Below are positions 20,579 to 31,140 of a stretch of DNA of 64,000 nucleotides, piece after piece (within the stretch, counting starts at the first letter, position 1; each line of letters begins with the position of its first letter). The position numbers and the translations under genes are program-made. The notes under the pieces were generated by a model. It was given only the letters and a program-made list of their open reading frames with translations. It had not been told where the DNA came from and ran no database searches. Source of the stretch: Phoma sp. XZ068 (Eukaryota > Ascomycota > Dothideomycetes > Pleosporales > Didymellaceae); the NCBI GenBank assembly GCA_004835665.1, contig RBKR01000001.1:1178001-1242000 (forward strand), in the 5' to 3' direction.

Positions 20579-22594
20579 ATGACAGCTCTCATAAAAGGTT
20601 CAAAACCCACGTTGAGCAAGATGCATACACGAGCAATTATTGCATTGAGCCTCGGACTTGGTATCCCCTTTCTCATCGCCATGGCTCTCGTTACACGATT
20701 GTTTGTGCACCTACACCCCAAAAACAGCAAGCAGGACATCTACACCGTCGACGGCGACAGTAAAGAATCACATCAGCTACCTCGCAGATCCAGCTCTTGG
20801 AAACAACTCTTTACACCAAAGCAGAAGGATGGGAATTCAAAGTGGGTACCGATGTTGTCAGGAATCGTAAAAGCCGGGGATGAGGGTTTGTGGTCCTCCG
20901 CACTGTTCACCAACCCGCATGGTCATCCTGGGGAAGTTTCATTTGAGACAATCTGCGAAATGTTCGCCAACGAACTTCGCCAACGATCGATGACGGAACG
21001 ATCTGCATACTCTGGGGAGGTTGGTAAATTTGTTAACACGACGAAGCGGAGCCCAACCGGCCCAAGGAGGGTGCAGTCGATGTCATACAGGAGGTCAAGC
21101 TTTGGGCGAGGAGAAGTAGCCCCGTCATCACAAAGAAAGAGCCTGGATATATCTGCAGTGGAAAGAGGCCTAGGAAGGAGTCTGTCCGTCAAACGGCCGG
21201 CGCCAGCTCTGGTCTCTGTAAGCAACGGCCTGCTCAAACAAGATAGCACAAGCGCTGCCCGACGTGCATGGATGAAGGATGGAAGGCCAGCAGAGTACTA
21301 CGATGATCGAATGAGCGTAAGGCTCACAGGTGCAGAGCTTGCAGCGCTGTCTGTTCTGCTCGGTAGCTCGATTACCATTCCTGGAGCCGCGGAAGCCAAC
21401 ACTGTGCCCACCGACAAAGGCGCCTTTAGCATATCGATCTGGTCCACTCGTACCAACGATGGCAGACCCAAAATCTCACTTAGACAACACAAGCGCAGCA
21501 TTTCGCAGATGCCCGCCAGTGGGTCTGGTCACTCGCCACTTTTTGCAAAGCACCTCGCTTGTGGCTCTCTGCCTTATTCGCAGGATGGGAAATCGATAAA
21601 CAGCATTCTCATCACAGAGGACACTTTCGAGGCCGTTCAATCAGGTGCACTACTCACAATGCGCAAGCGATCGCAACAGTCTGCACAAGCCAAGTATCTT
21701 GCCATGCTACCAAGCTCCCGCGAACTGACCTTCCACGCCATCGAGGCATCCACAAAGTCGGGCCCATCAACTCCGCTCATCGATGCCATTGCAGCCCTAC
21801 CGTTCGTTGGCGGGTTGACACCCCTCGCGTCAGCACCACTCATTGAGACAGTCAACTTCGTGGCCTCAGGTGGACTGCACTCGGGACGGCTTCTCCAACG
21901 CCTAGAGGGTCTCGTCGACAAGGTACAAAGACACTCCCCACACCTCAACATCTTCGGCCCCCTCCACGAGCCTCAAAACGCAGGAATCCTCTTCCGTGAG
22001 CGCGAACGCCTTGGGAAAGTGGCAACTGGTGCCGTCACCGAAGAGCTCGCAGACAAGGTAGCCCGCATGCAGCGCTACATCACCCTCATCGAGCGCCTCA
22101 TGGCCCTCGTCCCAAACACAAAGCCACAAGACGTCCTCGTCGCCGTCCAAAAAGCTACAAACCACGAACTCCACAGCGCGTACGCGGATGCCGTCACGGC
22201 GTTTATATCGGCTTCGGCGTCGCCTAGTCCGCTGCCAACCATCGTCGATACCCACTGTCCCGAGTCAGACGCGAGGAGCACCCGCCGCCATGCATCTACT
22301 TCATCTCGTCCGTCTGCGCGCCGCTCGCCGAGATCTAGTCTGGCATCCGGTGGTACAGTTTCTTCGCACACGGGCCGTCTGTCCATGACGTTCCCCGAGC
22401 GCAACCTGGGGAAGCAGGTTGAGACTCTACTGAAGGCGGAGTTGCCGTTTAGCATCGACACCATTGCGGTTGTTGCAAAGCTGGTGATTGTGGCGTGGAC
22501 GGTGAGTGTGGAGAGTGTGGCGTGGGAGCATGGTGAGCAGGGTTTTAGGGTTCCTGATTTGGAGAGTCTGTCTGGTGCGATGGTTTTGGTTTGA
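20579..22594 (+). CDS. Unrecognised membrane-anchored protein
   Basis: The open frame extends further upstream, but the first ATG that makes sense is 20579 (MTALIKGSKP), giving 671 residues. A single transmembrane segment (AIIALSLGLGIPFLIAMALV, about residues 18-40) is followed by a basic, Ser-rich region (residues 60-220, with RRSSSWK and several RRSS/KRS motifs that resemble kinase sites). A folded part comes next (LTGAELAALSVLLGSSITIP, ELTFHAIEASTKSGPSTPLI, LPFVGGLTPLASAPLIETVN). Two coiled-coil-like helices (GAVTEELADKVARMQRYITL) precede a second Ser/Arg-rich disordered stretch and a hydrophobic C-terminal segment. The topology suggests a type II or tail-in membrane protein facing the cytosol. 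I do not recognise the family. Confidence 0.6.
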   Translation: MTALIKGSKPTLSKMHTRAIIALSLGLGIPFLIAMALVTRLFVHLHPKNSKQDIYTVDGDSKESHQLPRRSSSWKQLFTPKQKDGNSKWVPMLSGIVKAGDEGLWSSALFTNPHGHPGEVSFETICEMFANELRQRSMTERSAYSGEVGKFVNTTKRSPTGPRRVQSMSYRRSSFGRGEVAPSSQRKSLDISAVERGLGRSLSVKRPAPALVSVSNGLLKQDSTSAARRAWMKDGRPAEYYDDRMSVRLTGAELAALSVLLGSSITIPGAAEANTVPTDKGAFSISIWSTRTNDGRPKISLRQHKRSISQMPASGSGHSPLFAKHLACGSLPYSQDGKSINSILITEDTFEAVQSGALLTMRKRSQQSAQAKYLAMLPSSRELTFHAIEASTKSGPSTPLIDAIAALPFVGGLTPLASAPLIETVNFVASGGLHSGRLLQRLEGLVDKVQRHSPHLNIFGPLHEPQNAGILFRERERLGKVATGAVTEELADKVARMQRYITLIERLMALVPNTKPQDVLVAVQKATNHELHSAYADAVTAFISASASPSPLPTIVDTHCPESDARSTRRHASTSSRPSARRSPRSSLASGGTVSSHTGRLSMTFPERNLGKQVETLLKAELPFSIDTIAVVAKLVIVAWTVSVESVAWEHGEQGFRVPDLESLSGAMVLV

Positions 22595-23263
22595 ACTTCA
22601 CTATTTTGAATCTGGAGCGATGGGTTTGATTGGGTTGGGTGTTTTTAATTAGATTGTTTGGGTGCGGTGTTGAGGTGTTTGCATTGCATAGCAAGGGCCC
22701 CTGTTGGGCGATGATACCATTTCTAGTGTTCATATGATATAACGGAGACCAATACCAGGATGAATAGGTCTAGTATACTAGCACTAGTATACACATTACT
22801 TTCTACAGTTTCAATGCCCTCACTTCGAAATGTGCAGCTTTCGCTGTCACGTTTTTATCACCCCAGGTCCTTCGTACATCGGCACATGCATCACGAGTGC
22901 TTAACGCACGCCTGCATCAGAGCCGCCCCTTCCGTGACGATCCACGCTCGCACCGAAGAAACCTCCGAGCGATCACGCACGGCTGCACAAGAAACCTGTT
23001 TCTAGGGCACGAGGTAGGGCTGCAGACGCGGATGTCGGGAACGGGAGCAGCGTAGATCCGGGAGGGCAGGGGAGCGGAGCTCTCGGCGGCCGAACGGAGG
23101 TCGATTCAACGTCATCAACATACGAGGCTATGGGCGATCGGTCATATCATTGCTTGTCTATTATCGTAGCCTGTCTTTCTTGCTTCTATGATGTCTGAGT
23201 CGTGTCATCGTGCCGGTCGTAACCTCATCAGAGTGTATGTCAAAGGGGAAATGGAAAGGGCGG
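22595..23263. other. Convergent intergenic region
   Basis: Shared 3' flank between two convergent genes, with no supported coding sequence. A short palindromic tract with alternating CTAGTATA lies around 22769-22791. Confidence 0.4.
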
Positions 23264-25360
23264 CTAGTCGCTGCCCATTACTTCTAGGCCTCTGCATACG
23301 CCCACCCAGCCGTCGCGCATGGCTTCCCAGACGGTCATCATCTTGTCTTCTTCCATGCCGTCGCGCTTCCTGTCCTTGCGGTCTTGTGCGTCGCCCAGTC
23401 CGTTTGCGAGGCTGACTCCATTGGCTGTCTTTCCGCCCTTGGCGGCTTGTAGCGCGCTGGAGGTCTTCAGGCCTTTGCCATCTAGCTCGCCTTTGACTTC
23501 CCAACCGCGCCGTATCGGGCCGGAGACGGTGGCCGGGGTTATGAGGGTGGAGTCGAGGAGGGCGTTCCACCTCGAGAGGTACATGCCGGGGCCGTGGGTG
23601 GATCCTTTGGTCTCACCGTTGTTCATTATGCTCTCCAGTCTGCTTTGGCTGGTGGCTTTCAGCTCGGATAGATGTGTAGCGTGCTCGTCTAACAGCTTCT
23701 TCAGCTCCTCCTGTTTCTCCTTTGGCAGTGTCTCGAACAAGGCATGCAGCGGCGCTGTCATGTTCCCTGCGCCGCCCTCTCGGTTTTGCTCGTCCGCTTT
23801 GAACTCCCCGAAGATCTGCTTTGCGTATATGAGGTAGTCGTTTGCGAGGTCTGGAGCGTTTTTCGTGACTTGGTGGAGGAACTTGTGCATGCTTGGGGCG
23901 TGTTTATGCAGCAAGACGACAAAGTCCTCAACGGTCGGCGCATCGCCATTGTCCGTGTCTGTCACGCTTGCGGGGGTTGTGTCGGCATTGGCGGCGTTGG
24001 CTTCGCGTTCTTTGCTCGTCTCCCGGCTCTTGCGGCCGGATTTCTTCTTGGGTTTTGACGCTTTGATCAGATCGGTTATAAAATTCTCGGCATCGGTGAC
24101 AGTGCCGGAGAGGTCGACTGCGTTGTGGATGGCGCGGATGACAGGGTCCATTGCGCTGACGCAGTCGCGGACCGCCGAGGTGAGGACGTCGGGGTTGGAT
24201 TTGCAGAAGACTTTTGTGATTTCTTCGCGGTCGCGGATGGAGAGGTAGGTGCTGTAGTACTCCATGGCGATGTCGTGTTGCAGGTCCTTGAGTGATTCGG
24301 GCTTGATGGGAGTGTCGGCCGTCTCGAGAATGATGGCGATGATGGACTTTTCCTCTTGAATAGACATGTTGCGGGCAGCTTCATGCCTTTCTCCCGATGC
24401 GTAGACGTGTGCTTTGATAGCCTTCATGGTTTTCTTGTCTGGTGCATCTCGCGAGGACTCGAGTTTCGAGGCCCTCTTCTGGAACTCGGCGGTGTCCCAC
24501 GCCAAGATTGTGCTGATGATCTGCTGCATCAGGTTCATGCCATCGTTTGAGTTGTTGGTGAGGCCTATCCAGTTGGTCATGGCGGTGACGGAGAGCTTCG
24601 CCAGAACCAGCCTGACCATGCCGTTGATCATGGAGGCTGCGTTGCCGACGCGCAGGGTCTGCTTGATCATGTAGTAGGGGATGAGTCGGTGCGTGTTCTC
24701 GAGGAGGCGCACGAGGTATTGGCCGTCTGGCGACATGACGAAGACGTGGTGGAGGAACGAGGCAACGTTCAGCAAAATGAATTCGTGTCCGGCCTGCACG
24801 AGACTGGAGTGGTCTTGGAGCTTGTCCGTCGCCGTGACCTTTTCCAGCAGCTGGTCGAGCAGGTCGCCATATATGAAGCTGCGGGCGCACTCGTCCCATG
24901 CTTCAAGGACGTCCCCAGGCTTGCTGATGTCGTACTGCCTATGGGCGTCGGCCTTGTTCTGCGCTGCAGAGTGGCCGCCCAGCATGCCCCGCCCAATGTA
25001 CTCGGCGATGCTGCTCGCGGCGGTGGCCAGCGCCTTCCTCGACCCAATGGCGCCCTTGTCGTAGCTCTCGCTCAACTCGGCCTCTGCCACGCGTGCGACC
25101 AGCGCCTGGATCTTGTCCTGCCAGAAACTGCTGCCTAAGTTTTGCAGCGCCGGGTTTGTCAGCGCAAACTTGTTGAGCATGTTCTGCAGCAGCGGGCTCG
25201 TCGTTTGCACGCCGTCTGCCTTGCGGAAGGGGTACCCATAGTGGTCGATGGTGGAGGGGTGCTTGAACGCCTCGATTTCGGCGTAGATTTGGTGGTGGAT
25301 CAGAATGTCGAAGAGCGCGTGCGTCTGCGCGGGCGCGAGCGGGGCGGAGGCGGACGACAT
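23264..25360 (-). CDS. PX-associated-domain protein (PXB/DUF3818 type)
   Basis: A single exon of 698 residues from ATG 25360. The open frame extends upstream, but family similarity starts at LAPAQTHALFDILIHHQIYA, followed by STIDHYGYPF, SPLLQNMLNKFALTNPAL and ELSESYDKGAIGSRKALATA; this is the N-terminal region of fungal PX-associated proteins. The central part (LEAWDECARSFIYGDLLDQL, FVMSPDGQYLVRLLENTHRL, LTNNSNDGMNLMQQIISTIL) corresponds to the long DUF3818 helical region. A Lys/Arg-rich hinge (KPKKKSGRKSRETSKER) lies near residue 460. The PX (phosphoinositide-binding) domain that often accompanies these regions was not seen, so this may be a PX-less paralogue. A role in membrane trafficking is expected from the family but unproven. 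Confidence 0.68.
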   Translation of the reverse strand: MSSASAPLAPAQTHALFDILIHHQIYAEIEAFKHPSTIDHYGYPFRKADGVQTTSPLLQNMLNKFALTNPALQNLGSSFWQDKIQALVARVAEAELSESYDKGAIGSRKALATAASSIAEYIGRGMLGGHSAAQNKADAHRQYDISKPGDVLEAWDECARSFIYGDLLDQLLEKVTATDKLQDHSSLVQAGHEFILLNVASFLHHVFVMSPDGQYLVRLLENTHRLIPYYMIKQTLRVGNAASMINGMVRLVLAKLSVTAMTNWIGLTNNSNDGMNLMQQIISTILAWDTAEFQKRASKLESSRDAPDKKTMKAIKAHVYASGERHEAARNMSIQEEKSIIAIILETADTPIKPESLKDLQHDIAMEYYSTYLSIRDREEITKVFCKSNPDVLTSAVRDCVSAMDPVIRAIHNAVDLSGTVTDAENFITDLIKASKPKKKSGRKSRETSKEREANAANADTTPASVTDTDNGDAPTVEDFVVLLHKHAPSMHKFLHQVTKNAPDLANDYLIYAKQIFGEFKADEQNREGGAGNMTAPLHALFETLPKEKQEELKKLLDEHATHLSELKATSQSRLESIMNNGETKGSTHGPGMYLSRWNALLDSTLITPATVSGPIRRGWEVKGELDGKGLKTSSALQAAKGGKTANGVSLANGLGDAQDRKDRKRDGMEEDKMMTVWEAMRDGWVGVCRGLEVMGSD

Positions 25361-25801
25361 GGTGGCGAGCTGCGAGATCCTGAAGACGCTGCTGGGCACA
25401 TGGTGGAGGGGCGTTGGTCGGTTGTCACGGCCACATAGAAGCTGCACTAAACGGTGTTTCACGCGCCATGCGGCAAGTGGAACAGGGCAGGGTACGTCAT
25501 CCTGCCGAACCTTAGCGCATACATGCAGGGCCAGACCTCCACGTCTTCGAGCATGTTGTATACTCAACGTGTACTCGCAGTGCCCTTCACATGACCTTGG
25601 CTCAAGAGTTCAAATGTGAGGATTGGCCGTCGTACAACGCCTACACGGGGCATGATCAATTCTCGTTACTGCACAGCTTACTTCACTACAGTCAGCCAAC
25701 TCATCCAACGTGTGCTGTCCAGGTCAGATCTTTGCAACCACAGGCGTGCATTGCCAACGGGTGGATTCACCCTCCTATCCAGCTTACCCTATCGACTCAC
25801 C

Positions 25802-27001
25802 TTATTGCGAACGACGAAACCCTCTGTACCACTTCCTCCGTACCCCATTCTGGGCCACCTTGCCGCCATCGGGCATACCAAGGCCCTCAAACTCTGATGC
25901 AGTATCAGTTGCCAATGATTCGACAGATTCGACCTTTGTACCGTCTTTGCAACCTTCCTCGGCTGCAGAAATGTCATCCGAGCTGGCTTCTGGTCCGGAG
26001 AGCTTACACTTCGCCTTTGCGGCCCTAATCGCAGCCAGATCCAATGGCTGGGGTACTGCACTGTCCTGTTGCGTCGCACGAAGCGGCCTGTCGGTGGATA
26101 CAGACAGTAGCTTTGTAATCGCCGTCGTGAGACTTTCCATCGTCTCGTCTCCGGTGTCGTCCACTTCACGCACCATCACCTCCACACCCTCATGACCATG
26201 CTGAAGCGTAGTAGGTGGCGGGCGACTCTTGGTGCTATCTACACCATCGCACTGCTTCCGAACTGCGAGTGGCGCGGGTTCTTCAGGAAGCGATGGCATA
26301 TTTTCGGCCTCCCTGTCTCGACGTTTAGGGATCTCCATGTCGTCCACTATCAACCTCTTCGACCTTGACTGCCGTGCCACATTGCGAAAATCTTCAGAAC
26401 TTTTCAGGTACGGCGATACTCCTTCCTGGATTCGACCATGACGCAGCCTTTGGGTTACGTCCTTCGAAGCTAATTCCAGTTGCGCAGGATCATTTAGACT
26501 ATCAGCACTTACACTGTTCGAGCCTCCAGAATGCAAGTCCTCTCGATCCGCTGTAGGAGAGTCAACGAATGGCTTCAGCTTTTGCGTACCTCTATGGTAG
26601 TGTTCACTTCTATCTGCAGACTCGACACGGGGCGGTGGACGACGCAATCTTTGCCCACGCTGCGGATGTCGATTGAACCCACTTTGCTCAACTGTAACGG
26701 AGACTCTTGGCTGTTCGAATGTCATCTGCGGTTGACTTCCTGGACTCAACGGTGCATCGTCCCTTGGTGCACGTAACTCTCTGTGCAGACGTGGGAAGCC
26801 TGGAAGCCAGGCCATCTGCTGCCAACCGTAGGCGACGTGATCGGGGTTATCGTGAAATGGGATTCTATCGTCATTCTGCTGTTCACTATGTGAAGCATGT
26901 TCGACATTAAGTTCTGGAGGTGGCGAAGCCCGCTCTGAGGTGGATTGACGTTGAAACTCACGCCCATTAGATTTGCGCTTCTTGCGCGGATTATCTGGCA
27001 T
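25802..27001 (-). CDS. Unrecognised disordered protein, highly charged
   Basis: An open frame of 399 codons with an ATG at 27001. It begins with a basic nuclear-localisation-like string (RKKRKSNGREFQRQ) and is rich in Arg, Asp, Glu, Ser and Pro throughout, without clear hydrophobic core segments. The most ordered-looking pieces are the last 120 residues (VEVMVREVDDTGDETMESLT, LDLAAIRAAKAKCKLSG, a short acidic stretch, and the end KWYRGFRRSQ). I do not recognise it. The length and natural start support a real gene; the codon pattern is ordinary. It lies in tandem behind the PX-associated gene on the same strand. Confidence 0.5.
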   Translation of the reverse strand: MPDNPRKKRKSNGREFQRQSTSERASPPPELNVEHASHSEQQNDDRIPFHDNPDHVAYGWQQMAWLPGFPRLHRELRAPRDDAPLSPGSQPQMTFEQPRVSVTVEQSGFNRHPQRGQRLRRPPPRVESADRSEHYHRGTQKLKPFVDSPTADREDLHSGGSNSVSADSLNDPAQLELASKDVTQRLRHGRIQEGVSPYLKSSEDFRNVARQSRSKRLIVDDMEIPKRRDREAENMPSLPEEPAPLAVRKQCDGVDSTKSRPPPTTLQHGHEGVEVMVREVDDTGDETMESLTTAITKLLSVSTDRPLRATQQDSAVPQPLDLAAIRAAKAKCKLSGPEASSDDISAAEEGCKDGTKVESVESLATDTASEFEGLGMPDGGKVAQNGVRRKWYRGFRRSQ

Positions 27002-28053
27002 GACTAAAGTTGACGATAAGTTCAGAAGCAGCAGTGGAGATTTCGCATGTCAAAGACCTCAGCAAGGTGCCTACTATAGTAGGTTGGATGCACGGTGAAA
27101 GGCATTCACGAACGCACTCCGACGTTTGAGCCTCGCTCAGTGAGCAGTGAATGATACGTAACGACCGAAGACGTACCTGCCACCTTTCTGCCAGCAGGAC
27201 ATCCCTTACGAACGAACAATGAGCGCATGTCCATGCGCGTCTCTGAACAGAGGTGTTCGATGTTCGGAACCAAGCGGTTATCTTAAGACTGCAGGGGTAC
27301 GCTTATGGAGAACCGTTGTGCACGCCATATGAGGCTCTAGCCCCGAGGTTCGATTCATGCGTGGGCCCTACTTTTGTTTCATGTTGACGAAATAGTTCGT
27401 GTGGCTGATGTGAACGCGAGAGAGATGCCAAGCATGTTTCCGATGCCAGTTTTCCGATCGCGGCGCTTCCTTCCAGCATCCCCTTTCTATCCTACATTGC
27501 GCGATTTGACAACGTGCGCGATGCGCATCGTTTGGTTATCTCACATTGTACATGTCTGGTAACATAGAGACTCCTTCTCAGTAAACATGCTGTATTCTCC
27601 CAGGCTCACGTCAAGAGGCGATGACACGCGCCACACATTGGCGCCAGCGGTCCCGCTGTCAGCCCTGAAAACGGTACAGAACGGCCGTTTGAAACACATC
27701 GCCAAGACCAAGCAGATCACACTAACATCGAACAGTTAGGGTTCTCCCAACCTTCAGTGCCTTTTTGGGTTCTAAGCCGGGCCCAGGAAGATTCCCACAG
27801 ACCTGTAATCTACTATTGCCGTCCCGACTTGGGAGAAATGAGAAATGTATAACCCCACGACTATCTCGCAATGCCTTAGAACATTTTGTTCCACGCTCTT
27901 TCCACCCCAACACTCTTTCTCGTTTCCTTCCGAAGTACTCTCATTTTCAATCGTTTCTTACCTTGAGCGGAATCTTTGGCTGGTCTGAGTGCACGTTCTT
28001 TACCTTCTAAAACTTACAACTTCCAATCTATACAAATATCAAAAGCCAACAAC
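27002..28053. other. Divergent intergenic region upstream of the pectin lyase gene
   Basis: About 1 kb between divergent genes with no supported coding sequence. It must contain the pectin lyase promoter. The run before the start codon is C/T- and A/C-rich (27880-28050), typical of a highly expressed fungal leader. A GGTTCGATTC motif at 27347-27356 is not part of a foldable tRNA. Confidence 0.4.
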
Positions 28054-29635
28054 ATGCGTTTCGAAGTCGCCGCTCTCCTCGCTGCCGTTGCGAGCGCCTC
28101 GGCTCAGGCTGTCGTTGGCAAGCCTTACGGTTTCGCGTCCGGCGTAACAGGTGGAGGTTCGGCTGCCGCTGTTACTCCTACCACAGCAGACGAGCTTGCC
28201 AAGTACCTCTCTGACGACACTCCTCGTGTTATCTTGATCAACAAGGTGTTTGACTTCACCGGGAAGACAGCAACAGGTGAGTTCAGGTTCGGTACGGTTG
28301 AGTTCTGGAATGCTGATTTGCCACAGGCTCCGGCTGTGATAGGAAGTCCTGCAGCGCTTCCAACGGTGGCCAGTTCTACCTCGGCGACCTGTCTTGCGCC
28401 GCTTCAAGTGACAACGTGCCTGTCAGCTCGATCAAGTACGACACTGCTGGACCTACTGCCTTGAAAGTCGGCAGCAATAAGTCCATCTTGGGTGTTGGCG
28501 GAAAGGGCGTACTCAAGGGCAAGGGTCTCTCCCTAGCCAAATTCGCAAAGAACGTTATCATCCAGGGTATCGAGTTCACCACCATCAACCCTGGTGTCGT
28601 ATGGGGCGGCGATGCGCTTGACTTCCAGGGAGACAACGACGGCGTCTGGGTCGACCATAACAAGTTCTCCCTCATTGGCCGCATGTTCATTGTCAGCCAC
28701 TACACTCCCTCGCGCATCACTATCTCGAACAACGAGTTTGATGGTACAACAACAACCTCTGCTAGCTGCAACAGCCACCACTACTGGACAATGATGTTCT
28801 ACGGTGACGGTAAGCTCACCCTCTCTGCCCCTACAATCATGTCTAACAAACCACAGGCGACAAGGTCACCCTTGACCGCAACTACTTCCATAACGTGGCT
28901 GGTCGTGCTCCCAAACTCGGCGAGGACGGCACCCCCGGCACCTTCCATGCAGTCAACAACTACTTTGAGAACATCAAGGGCCACGCCTTCGATGCTTACA
29001 ACGGCGCCCAGGCTCTCGTCGAAGGAAACGTATTCTCCGCCGTCTCGCAGCCCGTAACTGATAAGGGCGCTTCGAGCAGCACTTTCATCGTCAACGCCGG
29101 CTCCGCCTGTTCTTCCGCACTCGGCCGTGCTTGCCTCGAGAACAGCGTCGACTCTGCCTCCGGCAAGCTGAGCGGTGGAAGCTCAACCTCGTTCATCTCC
29201 ACGCTCAAGGGCAACGACGTCACTCCCCTCGCCGTCAACCAGGTCGCCGCCCACGTCAAGGCCAACGCCGGCCCTGCAAAGCTCGGCTCCGCCACTCCTG
29301 ACAAGGCGGCTCCTGCTACTTCTAAGCCTGCTGCCGCCGCTGCTACTTCTAAGCCTGCTGCCGCCGCTGCTACTTCTAAGCCTGCTGCCGCCGCTACTAC
29401 TTCTAAGCCTGCTGCCCCCGCTGCTACTTCTAAGCCTGCGGCTAACCCTGCCGCTCCTGTCAAGACGACCCTTGCGACTGTCAAAAAGCCTGCTGCTACC
29501 AGCGGGGCTTCGTCCGGTGCTGCGACTGTTGCAAGGTGGGGACAGTGCGGTGGTCAGGGATTCACTGGGGCTACTAAATGTGCCAGTGGACTGACTTGCA
29601 CAAAGCAGAATGACTGGTACAGTCAGTGCTTGTAA
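28054..29635 (+). CDS. Secreted pectin lyase (PL1) with repeat linker and C-terminal CBM1
   Basis: Three exons (28054-28276, 28327-28809, 28857-29635) give 494 residues; introns of 50 and 47 nt, both phase 1. A signal peptide (MRFEVAALLAAVASASAQA) is followed by VVGKPYGFASGVTGGG, the start of fungal pectin lyases (EC 4.2.2.10). The PL1 beta-helix shows VWGGDALDFQGDNDGVWVDH and, later, NYFHNVAGRAPKL, where the Arg corresponds to the catalytic arginine of the family. After residue about 370 an Ala/Lys/Pro/Thr/Ser linker made of nine-residue repeats leads to a fungal cellulose-binding module (WGQCGGQGFTGATKC and ending WYSQCL). The enzyme should cleave highly methylated pectin by beta-elimination outside the cell. 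Pectate lyase activity cannot be excluded from sequence. Confidence 0.87.
29315..29440. repeat. 27-bp coding minisatellite in the pectin lyase linker
   Basis: Four complete units of 27 bp and one partial unit, each encoding ATSKPAAAA or a near variant. Units 1-3 are almost identical at DNA level, so recent slippage or unequal exchange is likely, and the copy number may vary between strains. Confidence 0.88.
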
Positions 29636-29832
29636 GTGCGTCGAGGATATACGGACATTGTTGTGGTCTGGTGGGAAGAGGATTCAGATGTAAATATTTA
29701 GTTGAAGACGTGGATGCTTATACTTTCGAAGTAATGCTTACTTTAGTGCAATTTGCTATGCTCGCTGTGCAATTTGCGACTGTGAAGGCCTCCCGATAAG
29801 CAAATCATAACAGGTGCCTTACTAAATCGTAG

Positions 29833-31140
29833 CTACTTCCCAGCACCCGCAGGCCGAAAGACGGGTGCAGAGGCATCCAATGGTCTTACGCAGCGTGTAT
29901 GCTTATCTGGGGCCTTCAAACCTCCGTGGTCAACCGGAGTTATCGTCCTCGTATCCCCGACCACTGACACCTCATCCCCTCGCACTCCAACATCGCCACC
30001 CCCAAGCCTCAGAAACCACTCCCTCCCAAACCTTGGCCTAAACATCTCATTAACCCCATCATCGCAAATCCTCGCCCACAACCGCGGCAACCTCTCCCCA
30101 ATCCCACAAAACTCCTCACTCATCTCTCCACCCTGAACTTGCCTCCCAACAGCCCTAACACACGCATACACATACTTACTCTCCTCCCCCAAACACCGCC
30201 ACAGCGTCTCCACCTCAACCGCGTAAACCGGTCTCTTGAGAAACTGCTGCGCAATCGCGGATTCAAGGCGATACGCGTCCCGATGTAGCCCGAATAGCTC
30301 CAGCGTCTGCGCGAGCGAACACGCAGCGAAGAGGTTAATTGGCACGCGGAGGGGTTTCATGGACTGCATTGTGTCGGGCTTGCATGCGCGCGTCATCCAG
30401 GCTACGAGGATGGTCAGGGCGGCGGCGCTGGCGATGCCGTGCGGGAGCACGAGGTTCTGGCGTGTGGGTTGGGTGGGTAAGTCCGTGGTCGAGGGGCGGT
30501 GCATGGTGGTTAGGTAGTTTGTGACGATTTGGCGGCCGAGGAAGAGGATGAGGAGTTTTTTTGGGACGGCACGGGAGAATACGTGTCCGCTGTGGGCTTC
30601 GACGATGTCGATGTGTAGGCTGTTTAGGGCGTTTAGCTTGCGTTCGGGTTGGATGTGGGGGAGGAGGGAGTGTAGAGTGTGGAGGTGGCGAATTTGTTCC
30701 GGATCGGGGTAGTAGTGGTAGAGTCCAGTATGTCCATAGGTATATGAGTCACGAAGGACGCTGGGTTGGTGGCCTGGTAGGTTGTACCCCGCATACTCGT
30801 CTACTGGCTTTGGACCTGAGGCTTGGAGGCTGTCCATGAAAGCTTTTCGGTTTGCTTCCCGGGCGAGGTACTGTCCAACGACGTCGTCCTGTTTGTAGAT
30901 TCCGCCATACATCAAAGGCGTGTTAGCCTCCAGGTTATCAGTAACGGAGCTCATCGAAACGTTATCGAGACCGTACGAAGAGAAGGCCGTCACAGTAGTG
31001 ATTGTCCGGCTCGTCCAGCTCGAGCAAAGCGAAGATGTTGGCGAAGTGACGTCTGTCTGGGAAGTAAATGGTGCTGAATCGACAGAAGGCGCACAATATG
31101 AGTCGTCATTTTCTGTTGCAAGATGGTGCGCGGACAACAT
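29833..31140 (-). CDS. Unrecognised protein, mostly alpha-helical
   Basis: An open frame of 435 codons with ATG at 31140. The first 75 residues are Ser/Thr-rich and probably disordered. The following part has repeated amphipathic segments: DVVGQYLAREANRKAFMDSL, HLHTLHSLLPHIQPERKLNA, LNSLHIDIVEAH, VPKKLLILFLGRQIVTNYLT, and GIASAAALTILVAWMTRACK. Short LFGLHRDAYRLESAIAQQFL and VYAVEVETLWRCLGEES segments follow, similar in layout to the helical C-terminal halves of lineage-specific Dothideomycete proteins (compare the protein at 15468-16880, which has the same plan: a disordered N-terminus, then a folded domain of about 230 residues). I do not recognise a named domain. It is convergent with the pectin lyase gene. 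Confidence 0.55.
   Translation of the reverse strand: MLSAHHLATENDDSYCAPSVDSAPFTSQTDVTSPTSSLCSSWTSRTITTVTAFSSYGLDNVSMSSVTDNLEANTPLMYGGIYKQDDVVGQYLAREANRKAFMDSLQASGPKPVDEYAGYNLPGHQPSVLRDSYTYGHTGLYHYYPDPEQIRHLHTLHSLLPHIQPERKLNALNSLHIDIVEAHSGHVFSRAVPKKLLILFLGRQIVTNYLTTMHRPSTTDLPTQPTRQNLVLPHGIASAAALTILVAWMTRACKPDTMQSMKPLRVPINLFAACSLAQTLELFGLHRDAYRLESAIAQQFLKRPVYAVEVETLWRCLGEESKYVYACVRAVGRQVQGGEMSEEFCGIGERLPRLWARICDDGVNEMFRPRFGREWFLRLGGGDVGVRGDEVSVVGDTRTITPVDHGGLKAPDKHTRCVRPLDASAPVFRPAGAGK

Noticed and set aside
27347..27356. GGTTCGATTC, like a tRNA T-loop
   Set aside because: The flanks cannot form a T-stem or acceptor stem, and no A and B box spacing fits.
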